DNA of 10,860 nucleotides from Acidobacteriota bacterium (GTDB lineage Bacteria; Acidobacteriota; Terriglobia; Terriglobales; Acidobacteriaceae). Shown here in pieces: positions 1 to 6,714 of this stretch (positions are counted from its first letter, which is position 1; each line of letters opens with the position of its first letter). The notes beneath the pieces are model-generated. The model did no database searches and was not told the origin of the DNA. It worked only from the letters and a program-made list of their open reading frames with translations. A program made the position numbers and the translations under genes. The stretch covers positions 1 through 10,860 of the forward strand of contig JAEKKE010000115.1 of NCBI GenBank assembly GCA_019510535.1, given 5' to 3'.

Positions 1-1043
1 ATTTGGCTACCCTGACATCGCTTTCTGCGTCCAACACCGGTCTGCAGGCGACGATCAGCGCAGTCAATCCAGCTAACAAGAACCCATATACCTGGCAGTA
101 CAGCCTTGGAGTACAGCGTCAGCTTCCGTGGGCGGTGCTGCTGGAGGCCAACTACGTTGGCATCGTCTCGCGTCACCAACTGCGGCAGCCCAACGTCAAT
201 ATTCCCGACGTGGTGAGCGCATACACCAATCAGAATCCGACGTCAGGATCGGCGCCTACATCCATTGCCTCGTTGAACCCCTACAAGGGCTTTACCACGA
301 TTAACTCCAACCGCTTCGACTCCAATTACAACTACAACGCGTTGCAACTCTTTGCTTCGAAGCGTAAAGGCATTGTCACGATGACGCTTGCCTATACCTT
401 CTCCAAAGCTCTTGGAGACTCGAATGGCAACAACATCACACTCGAGAATTGGCAGAATTTGGCGTACAACTACGGCCCGCTGTCGAATGACCGGCGTCAT
501 GCTTTTGTCGCCAGCTTCGTCATCCAGGCTCCTGAGTTACACGGAAAGTCGTTCCTCATGCGGACGGCAGCGGGCGGCTGGCAACTCAGCGGCGTAGCGC
601 GGTTGCAGAGCGGAGCCTACTACACCATTCAGCAAACTTCGACTATCCAGCTTGGCACGGTACGCGCCGATTACGTTCCTGGCGTGCGTGTCTACAACGA
701 CCACGCCGGTATCTGCGGTTATCTGAATAACGGCTCAGGCGGGACCTGTAATGCCACCGCCAAGGCCTATATCCAGACGGCGAAGAACCAGGCCAATCAT
801 TACGGAAACGCTCCTGTTGGTGGCGTCGTCGGACCTGGTCTTGCTCAGCTCGACTCCACGCTCTCCAAAGTGTTTCCGATCACAGAGCGTGTTCGCCTGA
901 AGGCTCAGGTGGATATGTTCAACGTTCTGAATCGCACGAACTTCAATGGCCTGAATCTGAATGCGAGCAACAGCAACTTCGGTACGATCTCCTCGGCGTT
1001 CCCTCCGCGGCAGATGCAGCTTGGTGCCCGTATTCTGTTCTAA
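1..1043 (+). CDS. Oar-like TonB-dependent outer-membrane receptor, C-terminal part (5' end outside window)
   Basis: Partial gene: the frame is open from the left edge and stops at TAA 1041-1043, leaving 346 residues in view. The protein is the end of a large outer-membrane beta-barrel. Aromatic and polar residues alternate as in barrel strands. Segments typical of acidobacterial Oar-like receptors (usually about 1000-1200 residues, N-terminal carboxypeptidase-regulatory-like domain plus plug plus barrel) are present: TWQYSLGVQRQLP near residue 30, YNYNALQLFASKR near 110, LAYTFSKALGD near 130, FNVLNRTNFNGLN near 305, and the terminal PRQMQLGARILF ending in Phe, which is the usual BAM recognition residue. 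The N-terminal domain and TonB box lie upstream, so the substrate cannot be judged. The first codon seen is TTG at position 3, but this is internal and not a start. It converges on the polysaccharide operon and is probably functionally unrelated to it. Confidence 0.88.
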   Translation, partial: LATLTSLSASNTGLQATISAVNPANKNPYTWQYSLGVQRQLPWAVLLEANYVGIVSRHQLRQPNVNIPDVVSAYTNQNPTSGSAPTSIASLNPYKGFTTINSNRFDSNYNYNALQLFASKRKGIVTMTLAYTFSKALGDSNGNNITLENWQNLAYNYGPLSNDRRHAFVASFVIQAPELHGKSFLMRTAAGGWQLSGVARLQSGAYYTIQQTSTIQLGTVRADYVPGVRVYNDHAGICGYLNNGSGGTCNATAKAYIQTAKNQANHYGNAPVGGVVGPGLAQLDSTLSKVFPITERVRLKAQVDMFNVLNRTNFNGLNLNASNSNFGTISSAFPPRQMQLGARILF

Positions 1044-1060
1044 GAAAACACCAACCCAAG

Positions 1061-1095
1061 AAAAGGATAGGCGAACTGCCTCTCCTCTTCCTTTT
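1061..1095. terminator. Probable bidirectional intrinsic terminator between convergent genes
   Basis: The gap between the receptor stop (1043) and the WecG stop (1108) contains an imperfect hairpin. AGGA (1064-1067) and AGGC (1069-1072) pair with GCCT (1078-1081) and TCCT (1083-1086), with one internal mismatch (T1068/C1082) and a 5-base loop GAACT. On the plus strand it is followed by TTCCTTTT (1088-1095). On the minus strand it is followed by TTTTC, from the AAAA at 1061-1064. A-rich on one side and T-rich on the other is the expected form of a terminator shared by convergent genes. The stem is short and interrupted and the T-tracts contain C, so its strength is uncertain. Confidence 0.55.
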
Positions 1096-1107
1096 ATGTC
1101 AGCCCAA

Positions 1108-1944
1108 TTATCGCCTGGAATGCTTCACTGCTTTGACGGCCAGTTTGTATTCGCGCTGCTCCGCTACGGCTGGTCGCTGTGCTTCCGGAGTCGTGCCTCT
1201 CAGGAGCTGAAGGATGATCTTTCCAACAAATGCAGGGTTGTTGCGAAGATACCTGGCCATCAAGCGTCTTGGATCCTGGATAAGGCGGTGCAGCCACTGC
1301 ATTCCTATTGTCTTCACCCATTCTGGGGCATCTTTGATGCGGCCGGTGTGATAATCAAAGGCCGCGCCGACTCCGAACATCAGCGTCGTATCGAGTCCCG
1401 CGAGTGCGTGATACATAAACTTTTCCTGCCGCGGTGTACTGATACCCACCCAGATGATGTCCGGCTTGAGACGCTGTATCTCCGCACGGAAAGACTCCCA
1501 TTCCTGCACGTTGAGATCGCGAAAAGGCGGAGTGTAGTGCCCCACGATCCGAGCGTGAGGGAATCGCCGGGTAAGCGACTGCTTCAGCTCTTCGGCGATG
1601 CCAGCCTTTCCGCCGTACAGGTAGTGCCGAACGCCGGAAAACTCAGGCCGGCGAAAGATCTCGATCATGAGATCGGGGCCGGTGACCCTGCGCATCTCGC
1701 CAAAGCCTTGCCAATGGCCGACCCACACTGTGGGCATGCCATCGGGAAGCATCAGGGTTGCCGCGTCATAGATTGCCGCGAGATCGGGATCTCGTTGCGC
1801 TTCCATCACACCGTGTACGCCGACCATGCAAATGAAACCCTTCTGTCGCTGCTCCAGAAGGTGGCGGATCGCTCCCGTCGCCTGTTCCATATTTGCGGGA
1901 TCAATAGAGACTCCAAGAACATCTACTTTTTCCTGGTGAGTCAT
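1108..1944 (-). CDS. WecG/TagA/CpsF family glycosyltransferase (GT26)
   Basis: 278 residues, a normal length. Family members transfer a sugar (N-acetylmannosamine or N-acetylmannosaminuronate in the studied cases) from a UDP donor to a lipid-linked acceptor at the inner face of the membrane. Visible family landmarks are VHGVMEAQRDP (43-53), LPDGMP (66-71) with the invariant Asp68 matching the proposed catalytic Asp of TagA, RRVTGPDL (85-92), YGGKAG (110-115), GISTPRQEKF (167-176) with Gln173, GVGAAFDYHTGRIKDAPEW (191-209), and WLHRLIQDPRRLMARYL (217-233). The basic C-terminal tail would suit membrane association, as proposed for TagA. The segment before VHG reads CMVG, where I would expect a Thr; this may be a family variant. 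The ATG at 1944 overlaps the upstream stop as ATGA. An AAAGGA lies about 12 bases upstream, so initiation probably depends on coupling. It is the last gene of the operon. Confidence 0.92.
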   Translation of the reverse strand: MTHQEKVDVLGVSIDPANMEQATGAIRHLLEQRQKGFICMVGVHGVMEAQRDPDLAAIYDAATLMLPDGMPTVWVGHWQGFGEMRRVTGPDLMIEIFRRPEFSGVRHYLYGGKAGIAEELKQSLTRRFPHARIVGHYTPPFRDLNVQEWESFRAEIQRLKPDIIWVGISTPRQEKFMYHALAGLDTTLMFGVGAAFDYHTGRIKDAPEWVKTIGMQWLHRLIQDPRRLMARYLRNNPAFVGKIILQLLRGTTPEAQRPAVAEQREYKLAVKAVKHSRR

Positions 1945-2991
1945 GAGAGGTTCGTTCCTTTCTCAACGACATCGGCGCCACGAGTCGCCAGGTACCGCGT
2001 TGCATTGGCAACGATTACCTGTTGGTAGAGGTTGACCCATTTGGCGGCGATCGTCTCACCAGAGAGCTCAGGAAAGATGGATGGTGCTGGCCTGGGTAAT
2101 TGCAGCGCCGCGGCCGCGGCGTTGATAAAGTCTTCCTTGCCATGGCCTGACAGCGGCACAAAAGTGCAAAGGCCGTCGGCCATCTCACGGAAGGCAGGAA
2201 TGTCGGAACAGACGACACGTGCGCCGCGTTGGAGAGCTTCAACGACAGGCAGCCCAAACCCCTCAGTCAGGGAGGGAGCCAGCACGCACTCGCAGTTGGC
2301 ATACAGTGAGTGCAGTTCTGCATCGCTGATGCCTGCGCAAAAGTCGACATGATCGACAAGACCACGCGAGCGGGATGTTTTTATTGTGACGGTGTTGTGC
2401 AATGCACAGAACGAATGGAGGCCCCGAGTGTGGTACTCGCTGGTCAGCTTCATGCGGTTCGACAATATTGTGAATGACTCGCGCTTTGCGGGATGCTATC
2501 CGGGAGTCGTACTGGGTCAACCGATCCAGGGTGCTATGCGAGACGCAGCCGATGGCGTCCGCAGCGTGGAGACACTGCTTCAGGATCGCACGGTTCACCA
2601 GGACATGAGGCCAAGTGAAATTCTCCGGGGAATCGATCGGATAGAGATCGTGCAGCGTGACGATGGTCGCATGGTCGCGCGATCTCCTGGTCGGCATCGG
2701 ATACGCGAGATGGACCACGTCCGTCCGTAATGTCTTGGCGAGTCGAGGGAGCCTTGTGTAGTACCAAACGTTTCTCTCGATCGGCGACATCCCAATCCTG
2801 GCAAAATGGATGTGCAATCGCGGAGAAGCCGGCAGATAAGCGCGGAGCAGTTCCTCCTGCCAGGGTGAGGCGACAACGTGGATTGAGTCGATCTCGGAAT
2901 GAAGCGCAAGTGCCTGCGCCAGGTCGAGGGCATGGCGCTGAATGCCGGAGATATATTCCGAGGCGGAGACGAGTGCGAGTAGCAGGTTCAT
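1941..2991 (-). pseudogene. GT4-family glycosyltransferase disrupted by an internal frame-changing lesion
   Basis: The start ATG at 2991 overlaps the ligase stop (ATGA) and has GAGGTG eight bases upstream. Frame one gives 209 good residues: a GT4 N-terminal domain with SEYISGIQRHALDLAQAL (11-28), VVHLAYPMPTRRS (92-104), TLHDLYP (112-118), CVSHSTLDRL (149-158), VIHNIVEP (172-179) and the linker FVLCIAQHRHNKNIPLA (193-209). The homology then stops and the frame runs as nonsense to a stop at 2263-2265 (242 residues). The C-terminal domain resumes in another frame from GLVDHVDF (codon start 2363) through ECVLAPSLTEGFGLPVVEAL, with the E-x7-E motif, and VVCSDIPAFREM, to the stop at 1941. Total 1051 bases is not divisible by three. 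The sequence jumps straight from the first strand of the second Rossmann domain to its third, so about 30-40 residues normally found there (including a VIVG-type strand) seem missing. This fits a deletion of 3n+2 bases better than a single-base slip. Enzyme activity is unlikely as sequenced. An assembly error is the alternative. Confidence 0.85.
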
Positions 2992-4178
2992 GCTGTCACC
3001 TCGTTCTCGAGCGCAGGCGCATAGACCAAAGTGCTTATGAGCAGGATGGCCCACATCGGCAGGGAGAGCTCGAAGCGATCGGTATCGGCCAAGCCACGGA
3101 TCAGAATGAAGAGCAGCAGGCTGTGGAACAGTGTTCGTACCTGAGAGCTTGCCTGGCGGACATGCCGGTAGAAGCTGGCGTAGATGCCGACGAACATAAC
3201 CAGGCCAAGAACGCCATAGGTATAAAACTGCTGGATCAATTCGTTATGGGCGTGCCATGCCTCAAAGTCGCCGAATGCCGGAATCACATTTCGAAACCCG
3301 TGGAAGCCGTGTCCGATCCATGGGCTCTCCAATGCGCGCAGGAGAACGAAGCCCCATATTCCAACGCGTCCGGTAAGCGTTTCGGCCTGGTTGCCCGCAT
3401 TCGTATAGACGACGTAGTAGCTGCTGATCAGCGGCCAGAAGAGCGCGAAGACGACGATGGTCCCCATGATCGCTGTTCTGCGAGTGGCAGCTGATACTGT
3501 ACGGTCACGAAGCAGGAGATAGGCCTGAGCGATGCAAAAGGCGAGGATGGTGCTTTTGCTTAGAGTGCGCATCAGGGTAATGGAGAGAAAGACTGGGGTG
3601 AATCTCCACCCTCGTGCCGCGCGGTTAAGGTATTGAGAGAAGTACACGCCTAGCACGCAGATGAAGCCTATGGCGTTGGGGCTAAAGTATTCGTCGTCGC
3701 CGGGACGCAGATCCTGCATGGTTGGCGAAAACCATGTCACGATCGCAATGAAACATGCGCCCCAGACGTAGCCCTTCATGAGAGACTCGCCTGCATCGTT
3801 GAGCGGCTGGTAACGCAGGATCATCCAGACGATGGCGACATCGGCGGCGATGCCGCTCCAGTAACCCGCCGCAATTGGAATCGATACGGTCACACTCCAG
3901 CTAAGGCTGACCAGAGAGACTGTCAGAAAGCAGAGAGCCCAACGGAAAGGAGTCGTGATAGGCACGGTGTGCGCACGGCCGCCGAAGACATAGAAGAGCG
4001 AACCGATAAAGAAGGCAAGATTCAGAGCAAGGCCGGCGATGGCTCCTGTGCGCGGTTCCGCCTGAAAGAACAGGTACGAGAGTGTCAGCCGCGCCGCAAA
4101 GTAGAAGCCTGTGGACGCGGGAAAGAGATACGTCGACGTGCGCGAGACGGGATATGCGAGAGTTTCGGACGGTATCAT
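2988..4178 (-). CDS. O-antigen ligase/polymerase family membrane protein (Wzy/WaaL-like)
   Basis: 396 residues, almost wholly hydrophobic with roughly 10-12 membrane spans. It starts at ATG 4178 (ATGA overlap with the flippase stop) behind a strong GAGGAGG. It fits the Wzy_C/O-antigen ligase family (PF04932): there is a large periplasmic loop followed by a WHAHNEL motif near residues 308-314 (His311-Asn312), and before it the GIWGFVLLRALESPWIGHGF segment that precedes the conserved His-Asn in this family. Such enzymes either polymerise lipid-linked repeat units in the periplasm or transfer the finished glycan to an acceptor. Sequence alone rarely separates Wzy from WaaL. Its position next to a flippase and a chain-length protein favours the polymerase role. 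Its stop overlaps the GT4 start (ATGA at 2988-2991). Confidence 0.85.
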   Translation of the reverse strand: MIPSETLAYPVSRTSTYLFPASTGFYFAARLTLSYLFFQAEPRTGAIAGLALNLAFFIGSLFYVFGGRAHTVPITTPFRWALCFLTVSLVSLSWSVTVSIPIAAGYWSGIAADVAIVWMILRYQPLNDAGESLMKGYVWGACFIAIVTWFSPTMQDLRPGDDEYFSPNAIGFICVLGVYFSQYLNRAARGWRFTPVFLSITLMRTLSKSTILAFCIAQAYLLLRDRTVSAATRRTAIMGTIVVFALFWPLISSYYVVYTNAGNQAETLTGRVGIWGFVLLRALESPWIGHGFHGFRNVIPAFGDFEAWHAHNELIQQFYTYGVLGLVMFVGIYASFYRHVRQASSQVRTLFHSLLLFILIRGLADTDRFELSLPMWAILLISTLVYAPALENEVTA

Positions 4179-5476
4179 CGCACCTCCTCATAGGCCGTAA
4201 CCGGGAAGTTACGTGCCGTAAGCACTGAGAAGAGCGGAAGATACAGCAGCAGGTTGGCGACGCCATAGGGAAGTCTCGCCGCTGCCAGGCCGACGATGCC
4301 AAAACGCGAAAGCATGTAAGGCATCAGGCAGACCGAGATAGTTCCGCCGATAACATTGAAGAGCATTACCGTCCGGGAATGGTCATGTGCGAGCAAGGTG
4401 TACGTGGCCGTGACGCCCATGCCGGCAAATGCAGTGCTGATGATGGCAAGCGGGAGGACACCGGCTGAGGCTTCGGCGATCGCGCTCGAAGACCATATCC
4501 GCAGAAGCGGAAGCCCGAACGTCACCAGAATTGCGGCTCCGATCGTTACCAGGACAACGTTGCAAAGAGTAGCAATCAGAACCCGTCTCCCTTGACCGTG
4601 CCTGGTGCCGGCGCCCGATGCGAAGTAAGGAAAGAGGAAGTGGAGACCAGCCGCGGCAATTCCATACAGCGGCTGCGTTAGCTGGAGACACAAGGCATAC
4701 GCGGCGACTGCCTGCACCCCGAGATGCATGCCCAAGAAGACGCGGTCGATCTGGACGAAGATGACGGCCGACACAGCCTGAAGCCAGCTATAGATCCCGA
4801 ACCTGAAGAGGTCTCTGAGTACATCCGGATGAAATGCAGGAGCGACCCAGCGTACGTGCATTAGCTTCGCCAGTCCATAAAACTGCCATGCTGTTGCTAC
4901 CGCGGTAATGAGAGCCGTTGCGGCTACGATCGAGACAACCGACGCATGCAGGATACTCAGAAATGCGGCGACTATAAGCGTGAGAACGCGGGCGCACAGG
5001 CTGATTCGGATGCTGGCGGCGTATCGCAGAAAGGCGCGCTGTGTGCTGACGCACACTGTTTCCAGCGCCCTTACAAGGACGATCAGTGCCGCAAAGCAAA
5101 GACTGAGAAAACATTGGTGGTTCAGCTCAGGTGTAACCAGCGTGAAGCGTGCCGCTGCTGTACCGGCAAACGCAAACAGGATGCTTGCCAGCAGACATCC
5201 AAGAACGAGGTGGATGCTCAAGGAGTTGCGGACGGTGCGTCTGATGGCAACGGGATCGTCCTGTTCAAGCCAGCGGCTCACCCTCTGAATATTGGCGTCA
5301 CCGAAGCCCGAGGCGGCAACGCTGCCGATTGTGACAACACTGGTAACGAGTGTCCAAAGGCCATAAGACACGGCTCCGAGACGATGCAGTACGACGGGCG
5401 CGACAATCAGCATTCCCAATGGAAAAGCGAGATAGTCGATGACGCCGTACGCCGCATTGGCCAGATGCCGTTTCAT
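4175..5476 (-). CDS. Wzx-type lipid-linked oligosaccharide flippase (MATE/MOP superfamily)
   Basis: 433 residues with about 12-14 hydrophobic segments, the usual size of a polysaccharide flippase. The N-terminus, with a predicted amphipathic start and then FPLGMLIVAPVVLHRLGAVSYGLW (18-41), is typical of the Polysacc_synt/MATE-like Wzx group, in which an LG-x-x-x-Y/F-G-x-W signature follows the first span. Such proteins move undecaprenyl-diphosphate-linked repeat units from the cytoplasmic to the periplasmic leaflet. The ATG at 5476 overlaps the Wzz stop as ATGA and has CGGGAG upstream. The stop overlaps the ligase start. Family assignment is by overall pattern and neighbourhood. Substrate specificity cannot be read. 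Confidence 0.88.
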   Translation of the reverse strand: MKRHLANAAYGVIDYLAFPLGMLIVAPVVLHRLGAVSYGLWTLVTSVVTIGSVAASGFGDANIQRVSRWLEQDDPVAIRRTVRNSLSIHLVLGCLLASILFAFAGTAAARFTLVTPELNHQCFLSLCFAALIVLVRALETVCVSTQRAFLRYAASIRISLCARVLTLIVAAFLSILHASVVSIVAATALITAVATAWQFYGLAKLMHVRWVAPAFHPDVLRDLFRFGIYSWLQAVSAVIFVQIDRVFLGMHLGVQAVAAYALCLQLTQPLYGIAAAGLHFLFPYFASGAGTRHGQGRRVLIATLCNVVLVTIGAAILVTFGLPLLRIWSSSAIAEASAGVLPLAIISTAFAGMGVTATYTLLAHDHSRTVMLFNVIGGTISVCLMPYMLSRFGIVGLAAARLPYGVANLLLYLPLFSVLTARNFPVTAYEEVR

Positions 5477-6714
5477 CTGCGTACTCCCGGGATTCGATGG
5501 AGGACGCGGTTTCCAGAGGCCGCAATCTGTTGCAGGAAGACCTTCTGTGCTGTCTCTGCTGGTATTCGTTCCCAGCGATCTCGAATGAGGAGAAAGGCCG
5601 CGGTAATCAAGAGGCTTATCACGGTGAGAGCGAGAGTGAGCAAGGTACGGGGAGGAAACGACTTCTTTTCTGCGATGCCAGGCGCGTCAATGACGCTGAG
5701 GACCGGGACATCCTTAGCCTCTTCAATGCGCGAGAGCTCGTACTGCTGGGTAAGCAGCTCGAATAACGTCTCCTGGATACGAAGGTTGCGATACAGCTCG
5801 GCATAGGGAACTGCGAGCTGTGGTAGGCTGCGAAGCGCAGGATAGGGTTGGTCGCTTGATACCGGAACATCCACGCCGGTGCCGGATGGTCCGGCGATGG
5901 AATTGAGCTTTTGCTGCAGGCTTCCAATACGCGACTCAGCAGACTTGACCCGGATGTTCTGGTCGCCATAGATCTGGCGAAGAGAACTCAGGCTTGACTG
6001 TTCGGCGATCAGTTCAGCCTGGACGCGCGCCATCGCATCGACCATGGCTCGCGTCTGTTCTTTGATATCGATGGTGGTATGCGAGGTTGAGAAGTTGCCC
6101 AGTTCCTGCTGCGCGCGCACCAAGTCCGTATGTACGGTCTGCAACCGCCGCTCGATGAAGACACGTTCTTGATGTGCCGAAGTTGTCGATGTATGCGTGA
6201 GCAGGAGGTTCAGCTCATCGAGGTATCCCTGAGCCAGATCGCGGGCGCGAACACGGTCACCATCTTCTACAGTGATTGTGATGACGCCGCTCTTCTTGTC
6301 CTCGGTGACAGAGGTGCGCCGCGCAAGCTTCTTGGCGGTGTCGATACGATAACGTTTGTCATAGACCTTTTGGAGCTCGAAGCGTTCGATGAGGTGATCG
6401 CTGATTGTGCCGCTCTTGATGAGGTCGATGTAGAGTGCCGTTGTGTTTCCTGTGCCGAGTAAGCTTCCGGCGAGACTACTGAAGTTATTGCTGGAGCCTC
6501 CCCCGAGAGCCCGTCCTGCTAGCGCGGCGATCATAACCGAGCTAGAGTTTGTGTTCGCCGGTGGCATGATCATCGCCGTCGATGTGTAGCGCTTCGGGAT
6601 CAGGAATGCCAGCGCGATCGAGCAGGCAGCAGCGAGGAGAAGGACACGCACCAGCAGCCGCCGATGCCGCCATAGAAGCTCGCCATTGTGAACCCAGACC
6701 GGAGTCTCGTTCAT
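5473..6714 (-). CDS. Wzz/GNVR polysaccharide co-polymerase (chain-length determinant), without kinase domain
   Basis: 413 residues, inner-membrane protein with most of its mass in the periplasm. It has a short cytoplasmic N-terminus, TM1 at about residues 18-39 followed directly by PKRYTSTAMIMPP (the Wzz entry motif), a long helical/coiled-coil middle (about 155-275, rich in Glu, Gln, Arg), a GNVR-type segment (about 300-348) with LYRNLRIQETLFELLTQQYE and ending VIDAPGIAEKKSFPPR, and TM2 at about 357-377. The final 35 residues are cytoplasmic and contain no Walker A/B motifs and no Tyr cluster, so this is not a Wzc-type fusion to a BY-kinase. A Gly/Ser/Asn-rich insert lies at about 67-92. Its expected role is to set polymer length with the Wzy protein and to connect to the SLBB exporter. 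It starts at ATG 6714 (ATGA overlap) behind CAGGTG. Confidence 0.92.
   Translation of the reverse strand: MNETPVWVHNGELLWRHRRLLVRVLLLAAACSIALAFLIPKRYTSTAMIMPPANTNSSSVMIAALAGRALGGGSSNNFSSLAGSLLGTGNTTALYIDLIKSGTISDHLIERFELQKVYDKRYRIDTAKKLARRTSVTEDKKSGVITITVEDGDRVRARDLAQGYLDELNLLLTHTSTTSAHQERVFIERRLQTVHTDLVRAQQELGNFSTSHTTIDIKEQTRAMVDAMARVQAELIAEQSSLSSLRQIYGDQNIRVKSAESRIGSLQQKLNSIAGPSGTGVDVPVSSDQPYPALRSLPQLAVPYAELYRNLRIQETLFELLTQQYELSRIEEAKDVPVLSVIDAPGIAEKKSFPPRTLLTLALTVISLLITAAFLLIRDRWERIPAETAQKVFLQQIAASGNRVLHRIPGVRR

Noticed and set aside
1044..1107. A small RNA or promoter in the convergent gap
   Set aside because: The gap is only 64 bases, has no readable -10/-35 pair, and is accounted for by the terminator-like hairpin.
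961..2028. A 355-codon open frame on the plus strand across the WecG gene
   Set aside because: It is antisense to a clear WecG/TagA protein, its translation is rich in Arg, Ser and His with no family-like motifs, and it begins inside the receptor gene. It is a frame shadow of GC-rich coding sequence.
2340..2400. Programmed ribosomal frameshift joining the two GT4 frames
   Set aside because: There is no convincing slippery heptamer with a following structure at the junction, and a conserved stretch of protein appears to be missing. A frameshift alone would not explain that.
2991..3054. GT4 start at the in-frame upstream ATG at 3054
   Set aside because: It would overlap the ligase gene by 67 bases and add a Cys/Arg/His-rich leader. 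The ATG at 2991 has GAGGTG at good spacing and makes the same ATGA junction as all its neighbours.
2730..3494. A 254-codon open frame on the plus strand across the GT4 and ligase genes
   Set aside because: It is antisense to real genes and crosses their ATGA junction. Its charged low-information translation indicates a shadow.
4946..5806. A 286-codon open frame on the plus strand across the flippase and Wzz genes
   Set aside because: It is antisense to two well-supported genes and crosses their junction. Its composition is biased, with no recognisable domain or ribosome binding site.
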